Below are positions 31,334-43,121 of a stretch of DNA of 64,000 nucleotides, one piece after another (within the stretch, counting starts at the first letter, position 1; each line of letters opens with the position of its first letter). The notes beneath the pieces were generated by a model, which did not search any database, was not told the origin of the DNA, and worked only from the letters and a program-made list of their open reading frames with translations. The DNA lies in assembly GCA_014529385.2 (NCBI GenBank), contig CM043963.1, forward strand, positions 106,543,912-106,607,911, given 5' to 3'. The stretch comes from Adiantum capillus-veneris. Taxonomy: Eukaryota > Streptophyta > Polypodiopsida > Polypodiales > Pteridaceae. Made by a program: the position numbers and the translations under genes.

Positions 31334-32288
31334 GGTGTAGGATTTGAAATGCTCAAGTGCAGGATGTAAATCTGTGGGGTGTTGTTGCTCTGTGGACTAT
31401 GATTTCTCTTTTGCTTCCTTTTGTTGTTGAGCTAGCTCTCAATTTTTTCATCTTTTTACAGTATGGCTCAACTTTGGATTCTCTATATCTTGTAGTTGTG
31501 CAATGTCAATGGGTTGTGGACTACACCACATGATGCTTTGAAGGTATTCACCCCAGTTCTCTACCAACTTCCGATGAGCATCACATGCCTCCACATAATT
31601 ATGCTATTCTACAATACATTTCTTTTCATTTATCCTAGAACGTACATTGGCTTGATATTTTCACCTCTTATATCTCTTATTCCTCTTGTGTAATTTTTGA
31701 TTCTGACCTTCCTCTAGTGAAGAGTCATTAGATGAATTGCTACTTATGTCCTCTCCTCTCCACGATAGATTTTCGTCTAGGGTACCATTGGGCCCTAAAT
31801 GGTTTGTCCCCACAGTTGCACCAAGATTTAATTTAGATTCTTTGTCCTCAGAGTCAATTTCAATTGGTGATTCTGACTCCGAATCGTGTGGGTTATAGTC
31901 TTTTGAGACACTACTGGTTCCAATGTCAGTCAAGCCTTCATCTGGTAGGTCATCAAAAGCTATATGCATTGCTCTTATCATATTTAAAGGTACGAGTTGT
32001 GGTATTTCATCCCCCTTAGGTGTTACCCAGGTCATCCCCTATTTCCCCAAGAGTCTATGTTTGGTGCTAGGTGGACCCAATCCACATTGTCAGACTCAGT
32101 CATCCCAGGTAGAACATCCAAAGAGGAAAAGCTTACCCAACATCAGTGTCCTTTTTACACGTGTAACAATACTACAATGGAGCTGAGTGAATTGTGATGT
32201 TAGATCTATGATCAATTATAAATCTATTTCCTAGAGGATGTGCTCGACGAGTTACAAGATCAACTTGAATGATGATAAAGTCTTGGAG
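31334..32288 (-). pseudogene. D1 acidic linker between protease and RT
   Basis: Low-complexity acidic coding sequence such as DSESESPIEIDSEDKESKLN (31,900-31,840), conserved in D45 (59,700-59,800). It is followed toward RT by a Gln/Lys-rich region with stops (31,400-31,660). It joins the protease end through LVTRRAHPLGNRFII (about 32,255). Its role is unknown; similar spacers occur between protease and RT in large Athila/Tat-like elements. Confidence 0.65.
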
Positions 32289-32640
32289 CTACAAGTAGAC
32301 ATGGTTTTTAGACCAGTCATGCACCATTTTTGCTTCCCTCATGAAAGGATGTCCTAAGATCATCGTAGATGACATATTCTGCTTGGAAAAAGGCATAACA
32401 ATGAAGGTATGCCTTATTTTGTGTCCAAAGACCTTGATCTTGAGATCTTCTAGCATCCCAATAGGTTTAATAATAGTCCCATTGCCCATCTTTACCACTA
32501 TGTTTTTAGTCCCAGGTGAGGTCCTTCCATAGTTTTCGAGCAATTTTTAGTTACAATTCTAACCCCAATGCCACCATCAAGGATTCCCTTCATAGTTAGT
32601 CCCTTGGTAGTGATTAGTATGGTCCCATTGGATTCATCGC
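32289..32640 (-). pseudogene. D1 aspartic protease
   Basis: The active site reads GILDGGIGVRIVTKN (about 32,585). The D-G-G variant is familiar in plant Athila/Tat-like proteases, where DGGSS or DGGSA occur. The C-terminal part runs VVKMGNGTIIKPIGMLEDLK to MILGHPFMREAKMVHDWSKN (32,289). A stop follows NHVYL. It is separated from gag by element C. Confidence 0.75.
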
Positions 32641-32827
32641 CTTCAAATTATTGTTCCAACTTGTTAACAGGTATTTCAATAATAGAGTTCTTATCTAGGT
32701 TGGTAGTGGGTCGAAGTGTTCGTCATCTATTGGCACCTCCCTAGCTCCATCCATCTATGCAAATTGTGGTAGCCTGACTTTCAGTTCTCCATTGAGGAAA
32801 TCTCGAAGAGCTAAGAATAGCTCAAGG

Positions 32828-34455
32828 TGTCATCAAATATCTAATATCTAACCAACCCAAATGATTTTCTCATATTAAACTGATCATTTAATATGGAATA
32901 ATAAACGGGAACAAGGGTTAGAATATAGACATGTGCTTACGGATCTATCTCAACACGGGGCCAATGGTAAAGGGGCCCAAATGAGAGATGGTCTGCCAAA
33001 GAGAAAGGTTAACTAATGAAGCTTAAAACACCTTAGGGTTAGCTTCATTAAAGACCTCCAATGGTTAGTGTTAAAAGTCCTTTTGACCTTAAGCAAGCTA
33101 CGGTTGTGCTTGAGGTGAGAACCTTAGGCAAGCTAGGGTTGTGCTTGAGGTGAAAACCCGATCTAAACTTAGGCAAGCTAGGGTTGTGCTTGAGGTGGGA
33201 ACCCAGGACCTAAACTTAAGCAAGCTAGGGATGTGATTGAGGTGGGAACTCCACCTAAGGTGCATGTCATGCTTGATGACTAAGGTACTTGAGGTACTTG
33301 TCACATTTAATGAGGAAGTTTCTTGAGAAGCTTCCTATGCATGGGGGGTAAGATGCTTGAGTCAAAAAGAGAACCTACTCACTTAATTAGGAAGTTGCTC
33401 GAGAAACTTCCTATGCATAAAAATCTCAAAGTTAGGGGAATTCTAAAAGAGCACATGGGACACATGTCAGACTCTCACTAAGATTAACCACATGGGTGCT
33501 TGAATGCTATTGGTTGGGCTAAAGAGGGGTCCAATGAGCTTTTACTTCCACCTAACAAATATCTAGATATTTTCAAGCTCTCTCTCTCTCTAAGGGGTAA
33601 GGAGGACACTTGTCAAAAGACTACCCATATGCTTGACTGCATGCTGGATGTGATTGGCTAAGGGGAGAGGGGTCCAATGAGCTTGTAGCAAGTAGAATTT
33701 TAATCCAAAGAGCAAGAAAGGGGGATGCTAAGGGGATATACACCATCACACAAACTCATTGGAGACACCATTCGCACTTGGTGAAAGTTGAGGAACACCA
33801 CCTCCTTCTCCAAGCTTGTGAGAGTGAAAGCCTACACCAACACTCTTGGCTATGGAATGCAAATCCAACCAAGATTCATGCTTCAATGCTTAAGCTTTCC
33901 ATCTTCTCCATCTCCATTACTATGCTATTATGTATGCTAGCAAAAAGAGTAATGATAAGTGAGGAACTGCTTCTTCACCCTATGGAATGTTTCTTCTTCC
34001 TCTTCCCTATCCTCATTCCCCGCTAGCTCTCTCCACCTTTGAAGGTGTTTGAGGCCTTGGGACTGAGGCTTGGGATAGTTAATGCTTTCTTCAAGTTTAT
34101 GTTATGTTATTTTTGTGATGCATGAAGCTTTCCATCTTCATTGCATCACCAAGGTCACAAGGAACACAAAGATTGTATTGTACCAAGTCTCTCTTGATGG
34201 GAGAAACTATAATACAAATGCCTATTGGAGGGGGGACCGGCTCCATATGAATCCGGTCCTCAACTAATTTCATGTTCTCTAAACTCTCTCTCTTGCAAAA
34301 TTATTATTCATGCCAAGTTCACTAAGTACCATGTTTATGTTGCTACCATCAATTAAGTTCACCGCTATGTTCACAATTTAATCTCTTAAAAAGGTTTCAC
34401 CTACTTTCCTAATTCCACTACTCTCAAAGTTCATAGGCAATGCATTTTCATTACA
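32828..34455 (+). repeat. 5' LTR of C
   Basis: 1,628 bp. Features in order: a tandem repeat (33,089-33,251), repeated CCAAT/ATTGG motifs (33,500-33,700), TATA-like ATATAC at 33735-33740, and the terminal ATTACA. It pairs with 38919-40537. Scattered substitutions and small indels between the two LTRs show the insertion is not brand new. Confidence 0.92.
33089..33251. repeat. Tandem repeat in the C 5' LTR
   Basis: Four imperfect units of 36-48 bp sharing CAAGCTAGGGTTGTGCTTGA followed by GGTG(A/G)GAACC. The 3' LTR carries the same array at about 39,178-39,346. Confidence 0.85.
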
Positions 34456-34456
34456 T

Positions 34457-34468
34457 TGGTATCAGAGC
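34457..34468 (+). other. C primer-binding site (tRNA-iMet type)
   Basis: TGGTATCAGAGC, one base after the LTR end; identical to the A site. Confidence 0.93.
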
Positions 34469-34827
34469 ATTTGGTTTCTCTTTTCTTGCTTAAGAAGAGA
34501 GGTCCTTAAGTAGCCTATTAATGGTTTATTTTGTTAATTATATTAGGGTAAGTGGGAGTGGGATCTATTATCGGTTTTGTTGAGCCCACTATGTGGGATA
34601 TGGTGCACACCGCGGGAGCTTTGGACTTAATAATGGAGTCTATTTAGACTTGCCTATGGCTTTACCATTATTGAGCCATAAGAAGTCCGAAAGGAGCTAT
34701 CCCTTGACAACTTCGCTATGTTAGACTCACTCCACTACTCTCTATAATTAACCAATTCGAGTCATGGGTGTAGATACTTAAGTGCCTATTTTCAAAGGCT
34801 AAGAGGAGTAGCAACTAAGGTTTTGAA

Positions 34828-35732
34828 TTGCCAAAGCATACACTAAGTAAACACGTAAGTTTAATTAGCATGGCTGACAATAATCAAGAGAGAAGAATGA
34901 ACATTGATAACTTTGATTTTTCACATGAAGGTGCCAATGATGATGCTCCCATGTTTGTTAATTATCTTGTCACTAGGTGGCAACAAGCTATGGGCAACCC
35001 TACTTTGCAAGACGAAGTTACTCAACAACTTCGTGCTTATGGGATTTCCTTTCTTCTCCTTCTTCTTCACCTTCCTCCTCTACCGATGAAAGCTATGGCT
35101 ATTCTCCTAGAGAATATAAGAGGGGAGGACATCGCAACAAATGTTTTAAGTGTGGGGAGCAAGGACATGGCTATCATTCTTGCCCCAAAATAAATGCTTG
35201 CAATGAGACTCCTAGAGCTTCCACTATCGAAGCTTCAAAAGAAGATACTCATTGCAAAGAATCACCTCTCTCCTATGCTTTGGGAAAGGTAAGGGAACAT
35301 GATGCTTTCATCCTGTTTGACCTTGGTTCTGGTCTCAACTTCATATCAATGGAGTTGGCCACCAAGTTGGGCATTCAAGCTTTTGAGATGGGAGATGTTG
35401 TAACGATCGATGCCGCTTTCAAGGGACAACAAGCCTCCGTTACTCCCTTGATTGGGAAGTTGAGGCTTCATGTCCAAAGCTATGTCAAAGAAGACTTCTT
35501 TATCTCTCCTCTCCAACATGAGGATGTTATCGTAGGGATACCATGGTTCAATCGCATGGCTACCAACATGAAGTTCCCTGAAAGGAGAATCTACTTCACC
35601 TACAGGGGAAAGACTATGTATATAGATGCTAATGAGTCTGGCCGTACTATAACACTTGTAAATCCTCTCGCCCTTGATAAATCAATGAAAATCTCAGTTT
35701 CTGTGTACATGATTTTTGTCAAAGAATCCTAA
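34828..35732 (+). pseudogene. C gag (capsid deleted), zinc knuckle and protease
   Basis: Gag begins MADNNQERRMNIDNFDFSHE (34,870; upstream in-frame ATG at 34,828) and breaks at RAYGIS (35,045), where the frame jumps to a Ser-rich segment. The zinc knuckle CFKCGEQGHGYHSCP (about 35,143-35,187) has canonical C-x2-C-x4-H-x4-C spacing. The protease follows: FILFDLGSGLNFIS has Asp-Leu-Gly instead of Asp-Ser/Thr-Gly, and VIVGIPWF is the second element. Capsid sequence seen in A is missing. The ORF ends at TAA 35,730. Confidence 0.8.
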
Positions 35733-37133
35733 AAAGATCCAATGTTTCATCAAAGGTGAATGGTAGGGATCAAGAAGAGTTAGACTTGTCTAACTTTCTA
35801 AAAGGATTCCAAGATGTGTTCATTCGTATGATATCCCTATGGACTTACCTCCAAAACGAGGGGATGATGACCATCGAATTGAGCTCCTATCAGGAAGCTC
35901 ACCGCCTAACAAACCTCCCTATCGAGTTTCATAAGCTCAACAAGAAGAGATCATGAGGCAAGTACAAGAATTGGTAGACAAAAGAATGGTGAGGCCTAGC
36001 TCCTCTCCCTTTTACTCTCCAGTCCTTTTAGTGCAAAAGAAAGATGGTACATACCGCATGTGTGTGGACTATCGCGCACTAAATCATATCACTATCAAAA
36101 ACAGATTTCCCGTACCCCGGGTAGAAGATTTGTTTGATAAGCTACAAGGCTCTACCTACTTTAGTAGGATTGACCTTAAAAGTGGCTACCATCAAATAAG
36201 GAAAGTGAATGAAGATATCCTAAAAACTGCGTTTTGTACAACGTTTGGCCTTTATGAATATCTAGTCATGCCTTTTGGCTTGACTAATGCACCAGCTACA
36301 TTCAATCGATTAATGGAGAAAAATTTTAAACCCTAACGCAAATTCACTAGAGTGTTCTTTGATGATATCATCATCTACTCCAATTCCTTGGAGGAACACA
36401 AGAAACATCTCCAAGTGATTTTTCAAACATTAAGGGAGAATAAGCTTTTTCTCAATCAAAAGAAAAGTGAATTTTTCCTTCAAGAGATTCAATACTTAGG
36501 TCATATTATCTCTCAAGATGGTATCCGTATGGATCCATCAAAGTTAGAGGTAATAAAATCATGGCCTAATCCAAGGAGATAAGAAGCTTTATTGGTATGT
36601 GTGCATACTATAGACGCTTCATAGCAAAATTCTCTCAAATAGCAAGACCATTGCATGACTTAACAAAGAAAAACGTTAAGTATTCATGGACTACTAAGGA
36701 GCAAAGTGCTTTTGACAAGCTCAAAGAGAAGCTTATCTCCCAACCAGTCCTTATGCTTCCGGATCTCTCAAAGCCATTTGAGGTCCAATGTGATGCTTGT
36801 GGTGATTTCCTTGGAGCAGTCTTGCTTCAAGAAGGGCATGCCATAGCCTATGAGAGCCGAAGGCTAAACACGGATGAACAGTTCTTAGGCATTTACGAGA
36901 AAGAGCTGTTAGCTGTTCTACATGCCCTAGACATATGGAAGCACTATCTATTGGGGACTCCATTCATCTTACGAATAGACCATCAAAGTCTCAAGTACTT
37001 CATGGCGCAAACAAAGCCTTCTAACAAACAAATGAGGTGGGAAAATTTTCTTTCACAATTTAATTTTCACATTGCTCACATTGCTGGTAAGCACAATCAA
37101 GTGGTTGATGCACTTTTGCGACGACGAAGTTAA
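35733..37133 (+). pseudogene. C reverse transcriptase and RNase H
   Basis: RT motifs: [49 protein letters not shown] and catalytic FFDDIIIYS at about 36,355-36,381. A stop at 36,334 comes from a small deletion in the FKPxLRKF segment. A frameshift at about 36,580 precedes the connection CAYYRRFIAKFSQIARPL. RNase H shows FEVQCDACGDFLGAVLLQEG, YESRRL and YEKELLAVLHALDIWKHYL, ending at 37,133. The first part (35,756-35,956) is shifted. Confidence 0.88.
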
Positions 37134-38343
37134 TGATGTGTCAATATCAACTCACAATGATCTATCTTCTATGATAGATGAGTATGCTACTGACCCTGAT
37201 TTTAAAGACATAATGTCAGCCCTTGCTTTGGGGAAGAAAGAGGAACCATTCACCTTGCAGGATGGTTATCTTCTCCATGGAAATAGGCTTTGTGTTACCC
37301 ACTCCCTTCGTGAGAAAGTCATGTATGAATCCCACGCTCCTCCCTATGCGGGGCATAGAGGCATTCAACCTACTCTTCGAGGAGTAGAGACGTACTTTTA
37401 TTGGCCTACCATGAAAGTGGACATACAAGAGTATGTTTCAAAATGTGTAGTATGCCAAAAGACCAAGTATGATAGAGGGAAGCAACCCGGATTAGTCCAG
37501 CCATTGCCAATTCCTAATTCACCATGGGAGAGTATATCCATGGATTTTATCTTAAGATTACCAAAATCTATCCATGGGAATACGGGAATATGGACAATAG
37601 TCGACAGGTTTAGCAAGCAAGCACACTTTATGCCTGTCAAGAAGACTATTAAGGCACACCAAATGGCAACTCTCTTCATATCACACATTTTCAAACACCA
37701 TGGATTGCCAACGTCCATTGTGTCAGATAGAGATCCTAGAATGACCAATAATTCCTAGAAAGGTCTCTTTGAAAATCTAGGTACAAGATTGAATTTCTCT
37801 TCGGCCTATCACCCACAAACGGATGGCCAAAGTGAGATAGCCAATCTTACGATTCTTTATCTACTAAATACCTATGTCACAGAAGTAGATCAATGCTCAC
37901 AATGGGAAAAGTACTTACCTCTTGTAGAGTATGCGTATAATAATAGTATCCATACTTATATGGAAAAAACACCTTTTGAAATCATAGAAGGAAGACCTAA
38001 AAGTCCCTCGCTACTCAAAGTACATGGGAAGATCTTCGTTGCCGATGAGTATAGCCGTGACTTGCAAACATCTTTTCAAAAGATTAAGGAGGCTATATCC
38101 ATCTCCCAACTAAGGCAAAAAGTTGCTACTGACAAGCACATAAGGGCCTTAACGTTCAAAGAAAATGATTGGGTCTTACTTAAATTTCCTAAGGCTCGAT
38201 TGAGGCAAACGACGGGCAAAAACCCTACGGGCCATCAAAAGTATTATGCTAAACTAGAAAAAAGATATTATGGTCCTTTTCAAATTTTGAAGCCAATCAA
38301 TGAGGTAGCTTATCAACCCAAGTTACCTAACCATACAAAATGA
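37134..38343 (+). pseudogene. C integrase
   Basis: The zinc-binding domain is recognisable (ESHAPPYAGHRGIQPTL ... CVVCQ). The catalytic core has SISMDFILRLP, TSIVSDRDPRM and, after a TAG at 37,756-37,758 (Trp in A), AYHPQTDGQSEIANLT with the Glu. All three acidic residues are present. The C-terminal module includes YYGPFQILKPINEVAYQPKL. The ORFs 37072-37758 and 37789-38343 are the same frame apart from that stop. Confidence 0.88.
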
Positions 38344-38640
38344 TTTTCATGTGAGCCTACTCAAGCCCTACAAAGGAGAACCTCCAAATGAACCAATTAT
38401 TGAAGACCCTCCCAAAATCGAAGATCAAGAAGAGGTACTACAACCTGAAGCTATTCTTCAGCATGAAGACAAGGTACTATGACATGGTAAGATTATCCGA
38501 TGGTATCTTATTAAGTTCAAAAATTATCCTTTTGAAGATGCAAGATGGATGCAAGGAATCCAGCTTAAGGATAGTATGAACCTTGTCAACGCTTACAATG
38601 CTACATTGAGTAACCAAATGTACATGTTTCTTTCAAATGA
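38340..38640 (+). pseudogene. C chromodomain tail
   Basis: In another frame after integrase: DFHVSLLKPYKGEPP, an acidic linker, then EAILQHEDKVL*HGKIIRWY and LIKFKNYPFEDARWMQGIQL, a chromodomain-type segment ending NQMYMFLSND. The TGA inside it is Arg in A. It defines the element as a chromovirus. Confidence 0.75.
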
Positions 38641-38918
38641 TTAATGTTTTGTCTTATAAGACTAATTATCTCTTTATTGTGCACAAATTTAAGTAGTATG
38701 CATACTAAGAATCATGTTTGGGATGACAACGTCTCTCAAACACCATGTAGAATTTGCCACTCTACTTGGGAGGATGAAATGGATTAGTCATCCATCTTGG
38801 AATGATGTCGTAGGGTAAAAAGGGATCCTCTACCCGCTAAGAAAAATTGACTAATGGCTATGACTTTATCTCTTTTACCTCATAGTCGAGGAGGACTATG
38901 ATTTCAAGAGAGAGGTAA
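38641..38918 (+). other. C 3' untranslated region and polypurine tract
   Basis: Non-coding. CATAGTCGAGGAGGACTATG is an imperfect inverted repeat (38,881-38,900), followed by the purine-rich TTTCAAGAGAGAGGTAA that abuts the LTR. It corresponds to 16,697-16,990 in A. Confidence 0.8.
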
Positions 38919-40537
38919 TGTCATCAAATATCTAATATATAGCCAACCCAAATGATTTTCTCATATTAAACTGATCATTTAATATGGGATACTAAACGGG
39001 AACAAGGGTTAGAATATAGACATGTGCTTACGAATCTATCTCAACACGAGGCCAATGGTAAAGGGGCCCAAATGAGAGATGGTCTGCCAAAGAGCAAGGT
39101 TAACTAATGAAGCTTAAAAGACATTAGGGTTAGCTTCATTAAAGACCTCCAATGGTTAGTGTTAAAAGTCCTTTTGAACTTAAGCAAGCTAGGGTTTTGC
39201 TTGAGGTGAGAACCTTAGGCAAGCTAGGACTGTGCTTGAGGTGGGCCGATCTAAACTTAGGCAAGCTAGGGTTGTGCTTGAGGTGGGAACCCAGGACCTA
39301 AACTTAAGCAAGCTAGGGCTATGCTTGAGATGGGAACTCCACCTAAGGTGCTTTTCATGCTTGATGAATAAGTTACTTGAGGTACTTGTCACATTTAATG
39401 AAGAAGTTGCTTGAGAAGCTTCCTATGCATGGGGGGTAAGATGCTTGAGTCAAAAAGAGAACCTACTCACTTAATTAGGAAGTTGCTTGAGAAACTTCCT
39501 ATGCATAAAAACCTCAAAGTTAGGGGAATTCTAAAAGAGCACATGGGATACATGTCAAACTCTCACTAAGATTAAACACATGGGTGCTTGAATGCTATTG
39601 GTTGGGCTAAAGAGGGGTACAATGAGCTTTTACTTCCACCTAACAAATATCTAGATATTTTCAAGCTCTCTCTCTCTCTAAGGGGTAAGGAGGACACTTG
39701 TCAAAAGACTACTCATATGCTTGACTGCATGCTGGATGTGATTGGCTAAGGGGAGAGGGGTCCAATGAGCTTGTAGCAAGTAGAATTTTTGCCCAAAGCA
39801 AGAAAGAGGGGTGCTAGGGGTATATACACCATCACACACACACATTGGAGACACCATTCTCACTTGGTGAAAGTTGAGGAACACCACCTCCTTCTCCAAG
39901 CTTGTGAGAGTGAAAGCCTACACCAACACTCTTGGCTATGGAATGCAAATCCAACCAAGAGTCATGTATCAATGCTTAAGCTTGCCATCTTCTCCATCTC
40001 CATCACCATGCTATTATGTATGCTGGCAAGAAGAGTAATGATAAGTGAGGAACTACTTCTTTCTCCTATGTAATGTTTCTTCTTTCTCTTCCCTATCCTC
40101 ATTCCCCGCTAGCTCTCTCCACCTTCGAAGGTGTTTGAGGCCTTGGGGCTGAGGCTTGGGATATTTAATGCTTTCTTCAAGTTTATGTTATGTTATGTTT
40201 GTGATGCATGAAGCTTTCCATCTTCATTGCATCACCAAGGTCACAAGGAACACAAAGATTGTATTGTACCAAGTCTCTCTTGATTGAGAAACTATAATAC
40301 AAATGCCTATTGGAGGTGGGACCGGCTCCATATGAATCCGGTCCTCAACTATTGTCATGTTCTCTAAACTCTCTCTCTTGCAAAAGTATTGTTCATGCCA
40401 AGTTAACTAAGTACCATGTTTATGTTGCTACCATCAATTAAGATCACCCGCTATGCTCACAAAGTAATCTCTTAGAAGTGCTTCACCCAATTTCCTAATT
40501 CCGCTACTCTCAAAGTTCATAGGCCATTTCCATTACA
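38919..40537 (+). repeat. 3' LTR of C
   Basis: 1,619 bp, same order of features as the 5' LTR, including the tandem repeat and TATA-like TATATAC at 39821-39827. It ends ATTACA and is followed by CAAGG. Confidence 0.92.
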
Positions 40538-41269
40538 CAAGGTCTCCATATAGTGTAGACATGATGGTGGTTCTAACTTTCGAAGCTATGAAATCCATCA
40601 ATTTGGAAATATTTAAGGAAACTTTTTGGGCTTCAGTCCCTTGACATGGGGAACATGGGATCTCCATTTCTTTTACATGGTGAAGTACTCCCTCTGTAAA
40701 CATTCTCTCCAACAAGAAGGGAGTACGCCCACTTTCCAATGACTTAAAGTCGCTTTCTTCTTGGATGACACTAGGTATGACTAGTGGTCTACGGTGCTTG
40801 TGAGGTTTATTTCACGTAGGGAACATTGTGTCTGTAATTTGGATGTGCCTAGGTGATGGCTCTAGATCTTTTTGGGTCTTTTCTACCAAATTCATTGATT
40901 GCTTGACTCACTCGATCTCCTCTATAGGGTTTGATTCCTATCTTCTTCTTCGGTCCTGGCCATTGTGGCTTATGACAATCTTCCTTGTTTGTTTCTTTCC
41001 TAGTGGTCATTTTAGTCTCCATGGTCTCATTTGAATTAGAATCCACTTCAGTGTCGTTCATATACACGGGGTCGTCACCAGTCCCTATGTTGGTCTTTGA
41101 ACTGGGGTCTGACTTCACTGCTTTTTGCGATCTCTTCCTTCGTGTTTTCTTCTTTTTTTGAGATTTTTGATTGATGCTATGTCTGTTTCTTCAAGAACAT
41201 AATTTTGGTTTTGGCGCATCGATTGTGTGAGTATATTTACTCGTACCACAGGTGTACTTTGTGATGGCT
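40538..41269 (-). pseudogene. D1 gag C-terminal part and gag-protease linker
   Basis: Homologous to 46,290-47,230. It contains GTEAQKVSLNISKLMDFIAS (40,640-40,580), the Lys-rich KSDPSSKTNIG and METKMTTRKETNKEDCHKPQ. It ends abruptly at TGTGATGGCT (41,269), where D45 starts. Two frame changes are present. C interrupts it on the left inside LYGD/LELF. Confidence 0.8.
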
Positions 41270-41848
41270 TGTTAACCCTCACGGACACCCTATCACCTTC
41301 AACGGACGCATATTATTTATTTGAGTGAGTCATGGACTGGGCTTGTCGGTCCAAGAGGTGTGTAGGTGATCGTCGATGAGAGGTGCACCACTTATCTTAT
41401 TTTTACAGTAGTTTTGCAACGACCGACCACTATGGCACCCATGTGTGAATGGATCAAAGTCTTATAAAAGGTCCATTTGACCTAAAAATCCTCATTCTTG
41501 GAGGTGTAACCTAAGAAGCGCTCTTGCTTCATCTCTGTCTCCTTCTCCATTGTGTGCTCACGTGTGTATGTGTATGTGTGTATATGAGAGAGAGAGAGAG
41601 AGAGAGAGAGTAATCGAGCATTGCGGCGGCATCGTCGGCGCGGTGAGGCGGTTGAGCGTGGCATTGACAATGGCTCCTTCTTCTTTCCAGCAGACGATCC
41701 TTCACAACGAAAGCATTGAGCGGTTAGTGACACACCATTGTTTCTTTGAGCTTGCTAGGACTCTTTAGTTGTGTGCTTGCAGCCTTTCGAGGTTCGCACA
41801 CAGTGCATATGCAAGTTCCCAGCCTTCGACACGTGTGGAAAGCTCACA
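41270..41848 (+). repeat. 5' LTR of D45
   Basis: 579 bp, TGTTAACC...GCTCACA. It has TATA-like TTATAAAAG at 41462-41470, then (GA)n at 41,586-41,610 inside the probable transcript start region. Related to the D23 LTRs but clearly more diverged, so an older insertion. Confidence 0.8.
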
Positions 41849-42547
41849 CTTTTTGCATCGTTTTCAAGGACTACCTTGTATTAGGCTTGAGAAGCACTCA
41901 GTGCTACCGCTGGAAGCCTTTCATCCATCTGTTCTCATGCTTTTGTCTGAGTTTGTGTGAGAACTATTAAGTGACTGTAATGCGCAGCTTTAGCAGATTC
42001 TTGTAACCTCTGTAAGTGTTGCATTGTACTTGTTTTTGTTAGATTTGTTAGATCTATAATGTGTAGGGTTAGCAGATCTACTAGTTAGTGTTTAGACCAG
42101 TAATGTGTAGTATACAAAGAGCAGTAGGGTAGACAGTGAGAAGGTTGATTGTCTGTGAGTCTCTAGTTTTGTGTTAGACAGTTTTATTTGAGGTAATTAG
42201 TGTTAATTAATCGTGTTAGCTATGTGTTAGCTACAAGGAGGTTAGACAGAGTTAGATAGAGCTACTGTGTGTGCCAGAGCTCGGCGTCTACGTGCATCAT
42301 TATCCATTAAAAAAAAGATTTTTAAAAAAAATTAATAATTAAAAAATCTCAACATATATGGGAGAAATAAATAAATTAAAAAAAACTAAAACTCAAAACA
42401 AAAAAGAAAATTAGAAAAAAAATTATCTTAAAAGGAAGGATTGCGATCATTCTCCAAAACCCAAAACCCGAAATCGAACTCGAGCCCAAGCCCATGCCCA
42501 AGCCTCAGTCCTCAGTCTTATGATATACTATACACACTACTTTATAT
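41849..42547 (+). other. D45 leader, first part, with degraded primer site
   Basis: TTGCATCGTTTTCAAGGACT at 41,853 corresponds to the TGGCGCCGTTGCCGGGGAAT site of D23 with several substitutions. The leader has repeated TGTGTTAG and TAGATCT phrases and is AT-rich near 42,300-42,430. No ORF. It is cut by D23 and continues at 55,046-55,389. Confidence 0.7.
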
Positions 42548-42552
42548 ATAAA

Positions 42553-42774
42553 TGTTGGCTTCTACCGCACGTATCGAAGCAAGGGCCTTGCCTAGCACTG
42601 TGTGCGAGCCATAGATGGCTCCAAGCATGCAACTAGCCTAAACTAGTAAGCTCAAAGATGGCGATGGTGTGTCACTCACGGCTCTACGCTTGCTGCCGTG
42701 GATAATTTCTCGAAGGAGCCACCGTTGTGCCGCGTTCAACCGCTTTGTCGCCGCCGTGCCGTCGTAGAAATGCT

Positions 42775-42836
<62 letters not shown>

Positions 42837-43109
42837 CACACACACACACACAAGGAGATGAAGAAGAAGAAGATGGAGATGGAGCAAGAGCACTCTTCAA
42901 TTGCACAAATGAAAGAATGAATGATTTTTAGGTTTAGGTGACTTTTATATAAGCTCATCCCATTCACACTTGGACGTCCATACTTAGCCAACTAACCCTT
43001 GAATGTTCCTGTTAGAGTGAACCTCTCATCGGTGATCACTCTTACCCTTTTCCTATTGGACCAACAAGCCCGGTCCATGACTACTAGCAGTGGATGCCAG
43101 TGGTTAACA
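42553..43109 (-). repeat. 3' LTR of D23
   Basis: 557 bp, TGTTGGC...GTTAACA on the plus strand. It has a long (CT)n at 42,779-42,832, then (CA)n, and TATA (complement) at 42943-42950. It lacks the duplication found in the 5' LTR. Confidence 0.88.
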
Positions 43110-43121
43110 TGCCCCCCTTCC
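43110..43121 (-). other. D23 polypurine tract
   Basis: The minus strand reads GGAAGGGGGGCA immediately before the LTR terminus TGTTAACC. It is the expected primer for plus-strand synthesis and confirms this is the 3' end. Confidence 0.85.

Larger units (their letters stand above)
32828..40537 (+). mobile_element. Chromovirus C, complete structure with target duplication CAAGG
   Basis: 7,710 bp bounded by CAAGG at 32823-32827 and 40538-40542. LTRs of 1,628 and 1,619 bp have TGTCATC...ATTACA ends. The tRNA-iMet-type primer site is at 34457-34468 and the polypurine tract at 38905-38918. It encodes gag-protease, RT-RNase H, integrase and chromodomain in the canonical order. Gag lacks its capsid, the protease active site is altered and several stops break pol, so it is not autonomous. 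It was inserted into D1. Confidence 0.95.
28125..41269 (-). mobile_element. Athila/Tat-like element D1, interrupted by C and by D45
   Basis: On the minus strand, from right to left: gag end (41,269-40,538), [C], protease, acidic linker, RT, integrase and a post-integrase ORF. D45 is inserted in gag at 41,270, so the 5' part lies beyond 64,000. C is inserted between gag and protease. The 3' LTR is missing on the left, where unassigned sequence starts. RNase H is deleted and integrase catalytic residues are mutated. Confidence 0.85.

Noticed and set aside
36751-37748. Minus-strand ORFs over C RNase H and integrase
   Set aside because: Antisense of clearly identified coding sequence.
42698-42991. 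ORFs of about 77-117 codons across (CT)n/(GA)n tracts (also 51,025-51,254 and 54,460-54,927)
   Set aside because: They encode Ser-Leu or Arg-Glu runs from the microsatellite in LTRs and shift with repeat length.
42553-43109. Solo LTR interpretation
   Set aside because: The flanks do not form a target duplication locally (ATAAA against TGCCC), but ATAAA matches the far end at 55,046, and a polypurine tract adjoins it.
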